DNA of 20,219 bases from Firmicutes bacterium TM09-10 (lineage in GTDB: Bacteria; Bacillota; Clostridia; Lachnospirales; Lachnospiraceae), in contig QUKC01000032.1 in the NCBI GenBank assembly GCA_003481005.1, forward strand, positions 1 to 20,219. The letters run 5' to 3'. Position 1 is the stretch's first letter, and the number at the start of each line of letters is the position of its first letter. Positions 1-6,326 of this stretch are shown here, in pieces. Position numbers and translations under genes: made by a program. The notes below the pieces were generated by a model. It was not told the DNA's origin. It did no database searches and worked only from the letters and a program-made list of their open reading frames with translations.

Positions 1-5
1 AAACA

Positions 6-185
6 TTATTCATGTTGAAACTCCTTTCTGCGTCTATCAGTCGGCTTTTCCGCGTCCTTTGGGATCAGCCAAACACCAGCCATATTCACAGCGCCAGGGA
101 TACGCCCACCAGCGCAATAATAATTTGCACTACGAGGTGTCACGCCCCACTTTTCGGCGGCCTCTTTCAATGTCATATAGTCCAT
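6..185 (-). CDS. Small helix-turn-helix (excisionase-like) protein
   Basis: A 59-residue protein begins MDYMTLKEAAEKWG and continues with a GVTPRS helix, a GRIPGA turn and an AGVWLIPKDAEKP tail. This is the usual layout of MerR-like/excisionase winged helices: a TLKEAAEKWGVT helix-turn-helix followed by a wing with a conserved W-x-IP motif. Such proteins often accompany serine-recombinase transposons of Clostridia and are proposed to help excision or regulate transcription. The start at 185 has a GGAGGT site at 191-196 and a strong promoter just upstream. Its stop overlaps a new ATG at 11-13, so another gene is translationally coupled and runs off the left edge with only four codons visible. 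A role as recombination directionality factor is inferred from size and context. Confidence 0.8.
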   Translation of the reverse strand: MDYMTLKEAAEKWGVTPRSANYYCAGGRIPGAVNMAGVWLIPKDAEKPTDRRRKEFQHE

Positions 186-205
186 TTCGCACCTCCACAG
201 AGTAC

Positions 206-234
206 ATTATAGTTCTCTTTTTCGAACAATGCAA
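206..234 (-). promoter_or_regulatory. Sigma-A promoter for the small HTH gene
   Basis: On the minus strand, TTGCAT (229-234) and TATAAT (206-211) are separated by exactly 17 bp. The -10 lies about 10 bp upstream of the GGAGGT site of the HTH gene. This is a near-consensus vegetative promoter. Confidence 0.75.
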
Positions 235-243
235 GAAACGGGA

Positions 244-307
244 TATGAATTATAAACTTCAACTAACCTGCATACAGTGACATTCCACAGGCGAAGTATG
301 AATTATA
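244..307. promoter_or_regulatory. Two copies of TATGAATTATA, candidate operators
   Basis: An identical 11-mer, TATGAATTATA, occurs at 244-254 and 297-307. Its core is close to palindromic around AATT. Both copies lie in the divergent intergenic region between the minus-strand HTH gene and the plus-strand XRE gene, and the second lies about 22 bp before the XRE start. Binding by the XRE protein is inferred from position only. Confidence 0.4.
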
Positions 308-329
308 CAATGTAACAGGGTGATATTAT

Positions 330-698
330 ATGGCGAAAGTTGAAGATTGTCCCGGTTTTGAAACCTTCGGCGCAGATGTCAAAGCCGCACGAGAGGCAAA
401 GCGTCTGGCACGAAAAACATTGGCGGAAATGGTTGGGATTGAATGGCGGTATCTTGCCAACATTGAGAATCAAGGTGCAATTCCGAGCCTGCCTGTGATG
501 ATCCAATTGATTAAGATCTGCGGACTTCCCGTGGAACGGTATTTTAACCCGGAGATCATGCGGGAAGAAAGCGAACAGCGGCAACGGGTCAGCCACAAGC
601 TGAAACTCTGCCCTGAAGAATACCTGCCGATTATCGAAGGTGCCATAGACGGGGCGCTCAAAATGGAACAGACTGCGAAGCAGAAGGAGGACGCATAA
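330..698 (+). CDS. XRE-family HTH transcriptional regulator
   Basis: The protein has 122 residues. Residues about 13-70 form a Cro/CI-type helix-turn-helix: FGADVKAAREAKRL, then a KTLAEMVGIEWRYLANIENQG recognition unit, then a PVMIQLIKICGLPVERYF helix. The C-terminal 50 residues are helical with no enzymatic motif. The gene is transcribed away from the rest of the transposon, divergent from the small HTH gene. It probably acts as the local repressor controlling the transposon genes. No strong Shine-Dalgarno is visible; GGGTGA at 319-324 is the best candidate. The TATGAATTATA repeats upstream are its likeliest operators, but that is inference. Confidence 0.85.
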   Translation: MAKVEDCPGFETFGADVKAAREAKRLARKTLAEMVGIEWRYLANIENQGAIPSLPVMIQLIKICGLPVERYFNPEIMREESEQRQRVSHKLKLCPEEYLPIIEGAIDGALKMEQTAKQKEDA

Positions 699-725
699 TC
701 GCGGCCTCCTTCTGGCATTTCTATA

Positions 726-1025
726 TCAAGGTTCCCGGCACTTTTCCAAAAGTTCCTGACACCTCTGCTGGATTTCTCTGGTTTCTGTCACAGTCAGTTC
801 ACGCTCGTTTCCGGTAATTTTATCTTCCAGAAAGTTGGCGTATGTACCCAGCAAAGCGTTCCGTAAATCCTCTGGGGTTTTCTGTATCTCGGCGCTATAC
901 CAGTCATTCCGGTGGGGTTCCCATGCCATCAATGTATAACCGTGGCTGGTCTGAACCACCTCATACAGAGGGTCATCATCCAGATATGCCTGAAACACTT
1001 CCAGAACCTTTTCAAAGGTCAGCAT
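726..1025 (-). CDS. Small uncharacterised transposon protein
   Basis: I do not recognise this family. Starting at 1025 the protein has 99 residues, beginning MLTFEKVLEVFQAYL, with a WEPHRNDWYS segment and an acidic, helical C-terminus ending in LLEKCREP. An in-frame ATG at 1034 would add three residues, but the GGGAG motif (1035-1039) touches it directly and is spaced 9 bp from the ATG at 1025, so the shorter start is preferred. The gene lies 16 bp downstream of tnpV on the same strand and is probably cotranscribed with tnpX and tnpV. No membrane segment, signal peptide or metal-binding motif is visible. Confidence 0.65.
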   Translation of the reverse strand: MLTFEKVLEVFQAYLDDDPLYEVVQTSHGYTLMAWEPHRNDWYSAEIQKTPEDLRNALLGTYANFLEDKITGNERELTVTETREIQQRCQELLEKCREP

Positions 1026-1041
1026 TTCCCACATCTCCCAT

Positions 1042-1395
1042 TCAGCTGCAAATCAGTTCCCTGAGTAAAATTTCCTCAATCTGTGCCGTTAATGTGTTCA
1101 TCAGCCCCACCCAGCGCATGGGGTCACGGGCTTTCAGTTCCTCGGTGACGCCCGCCGCCTCCATCATGCGGGGCAGCATGGCGTCCATCCGCTCCCGCGC
1201 CGCCCGATCAATCTCCAACAGGTGCGGGTACAGCTTTTCGCTCAAAATCAAGCTGCTATAAAGGCCGGGCCGGTGTTCCTTCAGGTAGCGTTGCCGCATA
1301 CGGCCATACTTGCCGATGGGGGCCTCCGGCTGCTCGGAAAGTTTCAGATCAGGGATGTAGTAATCTCCGCAGCGGGTGTAAGTCAATTCGCTCAT
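1042..1395 (-). CDS. tnpV: Transposon-encoded protein TnpV
   Basis: This 117-residue protein has the features of the TnpV family carried by Tn4451/Tn4453-type elements: an N-terminal YTRCGDYYIPDL motif, a basic GKYGRMRQRYLKEHRP segment, a helical SLILSEKLYPHLLEID region and a C-terminal MRWVGLMNTLTAQIEEI helix. The reading frame is open further upstream, to 1581, but the start at 1395 has a GGAG site spaced 7 bp, while the ATG at 1401 is too close to it. The function of TnpV is not established; it is conserved downstream of the recombinase. It follows tnpX by 26 bp on the same strand. Confidence 0.85.
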   Translation of the reverse strand: MSELTYTRCGDYYIPDLKLSEQPEAPIGKYGRMRQRYLKEHRPGLYSSLILSEKLYPHLLEIDRAARERMDAMLPRMMEAAGVTEELKARDPMRWVGLMNTLTAQIEEILLRELICS

Positions 1396-1421
1396 GTTCA
1401 TTCTCCTTTGCACTGTAATGG

Positions 1422-3302
1422 TTAAACTGTGGCACTGGCCGATACGGTGGCCTTGCGCGGCTCCTGCCTGGGTAACTGGCTGACGGTGGTAAAAATGCCC
1501 TTCTCCATGTCCTCGGCCCGGATTGTGGCCTTTGCTGCCTCCACCTGGGCCTTGCGTTTGGCGTTGTAGCGTTTTTCCCATTCCTTCTGCTTGCCGTTGG
1601 CCTTGCGGCGTAAGTAGTTCTGGTGAAGCCTGTCCTTGCGTTCCTCCTTCTTCCGCAGTTCTTCTTGTTCTTCCGGGGTCAGTGGAACCGGCTGCAAGGC
1701 GGGCGGGATATACCGGCCCACAAAATTGAAGTAGATTTCAACCTCCTGCGTAGTGTCCTGGCTGCCTTTTCGGGCGCGTTCGTGGACAAGGATTTTCTCT
1801 ACAAACTCGTTGAGCATGGTGTTTGTCAGCGTGTCAAAATTCTCGTACTTATCAATCAGGGCTATAAATTTCTCCGCTGATTTCTGGCTCTGCTCATAGC
1901 CGGTAACAGCCTTTTCCAACTCCGCAATTTCAATCTCAAGTGCATCCTGCTCTTTGGCATACTGTGCATCAAGCGCCTTATATCGTGCATCCGGCAGCTT
2001 GCCGAGGGCGTTGTCCTCATAGATTTTGCAAATCAGTTTTTCCAGTTCTCCGGCTCTCTTTTGGGCAGCAGCCAGACGCCTGCGCTTTTTCGATATATCG
2101 GCACTCTGTTGAGCAACCTGCGTCTCCTGAACAGTGTGAATAAATTCCGTCCGGTCATTTCTCGAATATTCAGCGATAGCCCGGAGCGTGTCGGAAACCA
2201 ATGTCAGGACAGCACTCTCATTGATACGGTGTTGTGTAGGGCATAGTGTCCCACACGGAACTTTGGTATAATTGGAACAGGTATATTGAGAAACCCGCTT
2301 GCCATTGTTGGTGCGGTGGACATACATCTTGCCGCCGCAATCGGCACAATAGAGCAAGCCTGTGAGGGGAGCCGCTTCGCCCCAGCCGTTTGGATAACGC
2401 CGTACATTGCTGCGGATTTTCTGCGCCAAATCAAAGGTCTGCTGGTCGATAATGGCTTCATGGGTATTCTCAAAGATCGTCCATTCGTCCTCAGAAACAT
2501 AGTGGCTTTTCTTGTCCTTAAAGTGCTTGCGGGTCTTGAAATTGATGGTATGCCCTAAATACTCTCGTTTTTTCAAAATGTTCACGATGGTAGATGATCC
2601 CCATCCATATGGGTCTTTGATCGGCTTTGAACGGTTCACACCCTCGTTGAAGCGGGCAAGGTGTACGACAGGAATTTCAATCCGGTCTGTGGATAATTTG
2701 CAGGCGATCTGGTAAGGCCCATATCCCTCCAGCGTGAGGGAGAATATACGGCGTACCACTTCGGCAGCTTCCTCATCTACCAGCCAATGCTCCCGTTTTT
2801 CGTCCCATAAGTAGCCGTAAATCACAGTGCCGGTCAGGTGCTTGCCACTCATGCCTTTTGACTTAAACACAGAGCGGATTTTCCGGCTGGTATCACGGGC
2901 GTAAAATTCATTCATAATGTTACGGAAGGGCGTAAAATCGTCATCGCCTTTCAGACTGTCCACACCGTCGTTGATGGCGATCAGCCGGACGCCGCGCTGC
3001 CGCAAAATCTCCATGACCTGGCCGACTTTCAGATAATCGCGCCCCAGGCGGCTCATGTCTTTGATAACAATGGCCTCCACCCGTCCGGCCTCGACTTCCT
3101 CCATCATCGCCAGAAATCCGGGGCGGTCAAAACGGGTGCCGGAGATACCATCATCGGTAAAGTGCGTAGGGTTGGGCAGCCCGTTCCGGCGGGCAAAATC
3201 CTCTAACATCTGCTTTTGGTTGGATATGGAATTGCTCTCGCCCTGTAACTCATCGTCCCGGCTCAGGCGCTCGTACAGTGGGGTAATTTTTTCATTTCTC
3301 AT
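1422..3302 (-). CDS. tnpX: Large serine recombinase, TnpX/TndX family
   Basis: A 626-residue transposase/resolvase. The N-terminal catalytic domain starts with YERLSRDDE, in which Ser14 is the expected nucleophile. ISNQ, TDDGISGTRFDRPGF and IVIKDMSRLGRDYL follow, the latter two containing the conserved arginines. Next come the recombinase domain (about 160-270), a zinc-ribbon-like segment (CADCGGKMY ... YTCSNY ... CGTLC), a long coiled coil (about 395-480) and a DUF4368-type C-terminus. All key elements are present, so it is probably active. It is known in this family to catalyse excision to a circle and reinsertion at GA sites. An AGGAGG site lies 7 bp before the start. It is the first gene after the element end, with tnpV downstream. 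Confidence 0.92.
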   Translation of the reverse strand: MRNEKITPLYERLSRDDELQGESNSISNQKQMLEDFARRNGLPNPTHFTDDGISGTRFDRPGFLAMMEEVEAGRVEAIVIKDMSRLGRDYLKVGQVMEILRQRGVRLIAINDGVDSLKGDDDFTPFRNIMNEFYARDTSRKIRSVFKSKGMSGKHLTGTVIYGYLWDEKREHWLVDEEAAEVVRRIFSLTLEGYGPYQIACKLSTDRIEIPVVHLARFNEGVNRSKPIKDPYGWGSSTIVNILKKREYLGHTINFKTRKHFKDKKSHYVSEDEWTIFENTHEAIIDQQTFDLAQKIRSNVRRYPNGWGEAAPLTGLLYCADCGGKMYVHRTNNGKRVSQYTCSNYTKVPCGTLCPTQHRINESAVLTLVSDTLRAIAEYSRNDRTEFIHTVQETQVAQQSADISKKRRRLAAAQKRAGELEKLICKIYEDNALGKLPDARYKALDAQYAKEQDALEIEIAELEKAVTGYEQSQKSAEKFIALIDKYENFDTLTNTMLNEFVEKILVHERARKGSQDTTQEVEIYFNFVGRYIPPALQPVPLTPEEQEELRKKEERKDRLHQNYLRRKANGKQKEWEKRYNAKRKAQVEAAKATIRAEDMEKGIFTTVSQLPRQEPRKATVSASATV

Positions 3303-3324
3303 GGCTGTACCTCCTGAAACAAAA

Positions 3325-3387
3325 ATGCTCTAAGTGATTGCTTCACTAACCATGACAAAATCATGATTAAGAAGTCACTTAGAGCAT
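3325..3387 (-). terminator. Transposon-end hairpin with T-run (minus strand)
   Basis: ATGCTCTAAGTGA (3325-3337) and TCACTTAGAGCAT (3375-3387) are a perfect 13-bp inverted repeat with a partly paired 37-nt interior. On the minus strand the stem is followed by TTTTTG at 3320-3325. It lies between the element end and tnpX. It would stop traG transcripts from entering tnpX and may also be part of the recombinase binding region. The stop codon of the truncated traG lies inside its right arm. Confidence 0.7.
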
Positions 3388-4349
3388 ATATCACCCGCCG
3401 CCAATTTGTATTTTTTATATTGCTTCACCGCGAAATGGTCGGGGCTGCGTTCTTCTAAATCGGCAAAGAGCAGATCAACGGGGCTTTGGTATTCCTCGTC
3501 GTCCTCGCGTGCTTCGCTTGCATTGATAAGTTCAAGCAGCGTTGTAAAGTTCATTTCCTCGGCGGGGGCTTCATACCAAATGTAGCCGATCAACGCGCAA
3601 TATAATAATCTCTCGGCTTTCACCCAAAAATCTTCCGCGCTTTTTTCTCCCTCGCCTTTGGTATTGACAATAAGGGTATTGACAACCTTTAACACGTCCT
3701 TTTCGCTGCGGATATACACAAAGGGGTTATATCGCATGGATTTCTTGAAGTTTATCGTATTCAGCACTTTTATCTTGTAGCCGCCGCGCTGCAAGAGCTT
3801 TCCGCACTCGATTAAGACGGTGCCTTTTGGGTCGGTCAAGACGTAGGAAGAATGAAGCTGCATTAAATTAGGCTTTACGAAAAACCTTGTCTTGCCGCTG
3901 CCGCTGCCGCCGATCACCACGACGTTTTTATTTCTCGCATATTTCGGCTGCTTCGGGCGGCTGTTCATGGTAAGGCGTTCGGTCTGCGTCAAAATGATGT
4001 TGTTCTGAAAATCCGGGTCGATGTAGGGCTTTATATCTTCGGCGTTGCCCCAACGTGCGCTGCCGTATTCTGCGCCCTTGCGGTATTTCTTTGCGTTTTT
4101 CCCTTTGACATAGACAATCAGACGGATAACCACCGCGCCGACAATGCCGATAAGCAAATCCAACGGGTGAACGCTCGGCAAGGCATTTGAAAACGCTTCG
4201 GAAAATCCCTGTGTGATATTGAGTATCTTTTCGGAAATATCCGCGCCGGGGGCAAGCCGCACCGCCTGTCCCACCTTATCAAAGAGATAGACAAAGAACA
4301 CATAGGGGATATTCGGGATTATCAACTTTTTGTAGTTCATCTGCTTCAT
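3375..4349 (-). pseudogene. Truncated VirD4/TraG-type conjugative coupling protein
   Basis: The first about 317 residues of a type IV coupling ATPase are present. Two membrane segments (about 10-24 and 64-82) are followed by the EYGSARWG motif and a Walker A P-loop GGSGSGKT at 147-154, then the VLTDPKGTVL region. The frame ends KYKLAAG and then four foreign codons and a stop that belong to the inserted transposon. Full-length family members run to about 600 residues and contain Walker B and further motifs that are missing here, so the product should not couple substrate to the secretion channel. Its ATG overlaps the pcfB stop in an ATGA arrangement, showing they were one operon. The missing part should lie beyond the left edge of the window. 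Confidence 0.88.
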
Positions 4350-4819
4350 ATCTCGCGCCCCCTGTCTATTTTCTTTACCTTGTCGCGGGCGGCGTTAAGC
4401 TGCTTCGCCTTGTCCTTTGCTGCGGCAAGGGCTTTGCGGATAGAGGGCTTTTTATCCCTGTTCAGCTTCTTTGCGGAAAACTCTTGAAACGCTGCGGTCA
4501 TAACGTCCGCGTCCCTGCCTTTGAAAAACACAAGGTAACGGGTCTGTTCGCCCTTAACCTTTTTCAGCGAAAAATCTATGTTGTACTTCTTCGCGGTACT
4601 CTCAAAGGCTTTGATATTGCTGTCGGTGATCTCGATGTTGGAAACACCCGCATTTTGCTTCATAAGCTGCCGCATGGTCTGTTTCCCATGCGGGGCTTTG
4701 CTTTTCTGCTCCAAAAACTTCTTGATTGCTTTCTGCAACGCCTGTTCGGTAAGCCTTGCCGCGCCTTTTCCCACATTGACGGATAGGGCAATCGTTTTTT
4801 GGGTTACTTCCTCCTGCAA
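4346..4819 (-). CDS. pcfB: PcfB-family conjugation accessory protein (DUF3801)
   Basis: A 157-residue soluble, strongly basic protein of the PcfB/DUF3801 family, found directly before the coupling protein gene in Gram-positive conjugative elements and in enterococcal pCF10. In pCF10 PcfB accompanies the relaxase at the coupling protein. Visible features are the TIALSVNVGKGAARLTEQAL N-terminus, an IEITDSNIKAFESTAKKYNI segment, a YLVFFKGRDADVMTAAFQEF segment and a Lys-rich tail. Translation most likely begins at a TTG codon at 4819, because AAAGGAG lies 8 bp upstream. It overlaps the truncated traG by 4 bp, so the two were coupled. The gene looks intact, although its partner is broken. Confidence 0.87.
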   Translation of the reverse strand: MQEEVTQKTIALSVNVGKGAARLTEQALQKAIKKFLEQKSKAPHGKQTMRQLMKQNAGVSNIEITDSNIKAFESTAKKYNIDFSLKKVKGEQTRYLVFFKGRDADVMTAAFQEFSAKKLNRDKKPSIRKALAAAKDKAKQLNAARDKVKKIDRGREI

Positions 4820-4855
4820 GGTATCAACTCCTTTCCCGGTAAACTGCGGCTATGC

Positions 4856-5800
4856 TCATTTGCTGCCGTAAAAGTCGTGATTGACAAGGGCGGTATAGTA
4901 GCTGTCAATGGTACTCGGTGCGTTGAACAGCACCGCTTTTAGATACTGCTTGATGTTGCGGATTTTGGTTGTGTTCTCCCTCATGCAGTCCAAAACAAAC
5001 TCAACGTGGCTGCTATTCAGCTTCATAAACTTTGATTTGACAAGTTCGGCGGGGTAGTCGTCCCCGGCGATACGGATTGTCTTTCGGGCTGTGCAGACGG
5101 TTTCCAGCATGATTTCTACAATCTCGTCCAAACGGTCTTTATCCATTTTGGGGTCTTGAATGAGAATGTCATAGTCGATGTTGTCTTTGATGATTTCCCG
5201 ATAAATCTCTATTGCGCTGTTTGTTTTCGCTTCCGTTCTTTTCCTTTCCGGCGGCGTAGCCGCTTCGTCCTGCTCATAAGGCAAGGGATTTAGGGAATGG
5301 AAAGGAATGGAATGGGTACTTGATAAATCAGTAATTGATTGTTCTTTACTTGATATATCTTTATTTAATTGCGTTGGATTTTCCAACGTAGGTTTTTCCT
5401 GCGTAGGTTTTTCCAACGTTGGATTATCCAATGTTGGATTTTCCAATGTAGGTAAATCCGATGTAGGCGGCTGTTCGCTGCTGGTAGCTGCTTCCGGCTC
5501 TTTGGGCTGCGGCTGCTCGTATATGACATAATCCGCACCGCGCAAACGTCCTTTCTCGTCGCGTTCCCGGCTGCGGACGATATATCCGGCTTTTTCAAGT
5601 TCTTTGACCGCTTCGCGGATTGCGTCGATCTTCTCCCGGTTGATATGGGATAAGCCCGCAAGGGTATAATCCCAATCTTCGGGCAGCGAAAGCATTTGCG
5701 ACAACAAGCCCTTTGCCTTTAAGGACAATTCCTTGTTTCGCAAGTGGTGGTTGCTCATAACGGTATATCCCGTATTTCGCTCCACTCTGAAAACTGCCAT
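4856..5800 (-). CDS. RepA_N-type replication initiator with DUF6017-like C-terminus
   Basis: A 314-residue protein starting MAVFRVERNTGYTVMSNHHL. Residues 1-100 form the winged-helix domain of the clostridial element-borne replication initiator family, with SLKAKGLLSQMLSLPEDWDY, an NREKIDAIREAVKELEKAGYI helix pair and an RGADYVIYEQP wing. The middle (about 105-175) is a low-complexity linker including a pentapeptide repeat of the form PT(L/Q)(E/D)(N/K). The C-terminal about 120 residues (EIYREIIKDNIDYD onward) match the DUF6017-type domain that follows this family's DNA-binding domain. It is the expected first large gene of a Tn1549-like conjugative module, upstream of pcfB. GAGGAA lies just before the ATG at 5800. 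Plasmid-like replication of the excised circle is the likely role. Confidence 0.82.
   Translation of the reverse strand: MAVFRVERNTGYTVMSNHHLRNKELSLKAKGLLSQMLSLPEDWDYTLAGLSHINREKIDAIREAVKELEKAGYIVRSRERDEKGRLRGADYVIYEQPQPKEPEAATSSEQPPTSDLPTLENPTLDNPTLEKPTQEKPTLENPTQLNKDISSKEQSITDLSSTHSIPFHSLNPLPYEQDEAATPPERKRTEAKTNSAIEIYREIIKDNIDYDILIQDPKMDKDRLDEIVEIMLETVCTARKTIRIAGDDYPAELVKSKFMKLNSSHVEFVLDCMRENTTKIRNIKQYLKAVLFNAPSTIDSYYTALVNHDFYGSK
5371..5460 (-). repeat. Six 15-bp in-frame tandem repeats inside the replication gene
   Basis: Six consecutive 15-bp units, variants of RCGTWGGWTTTTCCA, run from 5371 to 5460, with a partial seventh after them. They encode five-residue units such as PTLEN, PTLEK and PTQEK in the linker of the RepA-like protein. 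Length changes would stay in frame and alter only the linker length. Confidence 0.85.
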
Positions 5801-5928
5801 ATTTCCTCACTTCCTCTCTTGGTATGCGTGGACAATTAGAAAGCCGTTTTCGGCTGTTTTGGTATTGCAATATGCCCTTTGCCGTTTTCGCGTCTGCAAA
5901 GCCGCATGGCACAAGGGCTTTTGCCCGT

Positions 5929-6147
5929 CTATTTGTCCATGCTGGCGTGCGTTTTCCGCGTCCTTTTGCCGGGGCAATAGGGACACTCTTTGAAAACGCA
6001 AAACTCATATTTCCACCCGGGGCGGTAGAAACGGCAAGTGCCGCAATCTTCATCATCTCCGGCACAACCGGATTGATAGCGGTCAAATCCCGGCTTCTGC
6101 TGCATGAGCAATTCAAACGCCCGCTGCTTGCCCTTTGTGAAATACAT
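5929..6147 (-). CDS. Small Cys-rich protein of conjugative element
   Basis: A 72-residue protein beginning MYFTKGKQRAFELLMQQKPGF, followed by a Cys-rich half (SGCAG, EDCGTCRFYRPGW, FCVFKECPYCPGK) with seven cysteines, suggesting a metal-binding fold. The frame is open upstream to 6204, but the ATG at 6147 has a strong GGAGG (about 6157-6163) spaced 10 bp, so this start is preferred. Similar small proteins often precede the replication gene in clostridial conjugative elements, but I know of no assigned function. The 128 bp between it and the RepA-like gene holds no convincing gene. Confidence 0.6.
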   Translation of the reverse strand: MYFTKGKQRAFELLMQQKPGFDRYQSGCAGDDEDCGTCRFYRPGWKYEFCVFKECPYCPGKRTRKTHASMDK

Positions 6148-6176
6148 TCCGGCTGCACCTCCTTTCCTGCGGGCAT

Positions 6177-6226
6177 AAAAAAACGGCGTTACTTTCTCCC
6201 CCAAAGGGGTTAAGGTAACGCCGTTT
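6177..6226 (-). terminator. Strong intrinsic terminator or leader attenuator (minus strand)
   Basis: A perfect 12-bp inverted repeat, AAACGGCGTTAC (6181-6192) and GTAACGCCGTTT (6215-6226), contains a second inner pairing CCCC/GGGG (6199-6202 with 6206-6209). On the minus strand the stem is followed by a run of seven Ts (6177-6183). It lies only about 30 bp upstream of the Cys-rich gene start. It either ends a lost upstream gene or attenuates the conjugation operon. Confidence 0.85.
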
Positions 6227-6326
6227 GTGTGCGTATTCAGTTTTTAACACATTCCCTGTCTATCCGCTGTCCGCAAAACCATTGATTTTATTAGCTTTTT
6301 GCCGCTATCGCTATCACACCTCATTA

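Larger units (their letters stand above)
1..3392 (-). mobile_element. Tn4451-like (TnpX/TnpV) transposon, one end only
   Basis: This stretch carries a large TnpX-type serine recombinase, TnpV, a small unknown protein, an XRE regulator and an excisionase-like HTH protein. Together these are the hallmark gene set of Tn4451-like mobilisable transposons of Clostridia. The right boundary is placed near 3391-3393 because the VirD4/TraG reading frame is recognisable up to a KLAAG motif (last codon 3393-3395) and then turns into four foreign codons and a stop. A 13-bp perfect inverted repeat lies just inside this boundary. The other end, and the rest of traG, should lie left of position 1. The family is known to insert at GA dinucleotides through a circular intermediate. 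The exact boundary is an inference from the broken gene. Confidence 0.8.

Noticed and set aside
842..1261. Plus-strand open frame of 139 codons
   Set aside because: It lies opposite tnpV and the small unknown gene, is Pro/Ser-rich without any fold-like pattern and has no ribosome site.
1042..1581. Longer minus-strand version of TnpV starting at 1581
   Set aside because: The extra N-terminus is the antisense-like shadow of the tnpX C-terminal coding region in another frame; the GGAG-preceded ATG at 1395 gives the family's normal start.
5807..6001. Minus-strand frame of 64 codons between the Cys-rich and replication genes
   Set aside because: It begins at TTG without a Shine-Dalgarno, overlaps the Cys-rich gene and shows no conserved pattern I can recognise.
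5595..6176. Minus-strand frame of 193 codons
   Set aside because: It overlaps both the replication gene and the Cys-rich gene in a different frame and reads as low-quality basic sequence.
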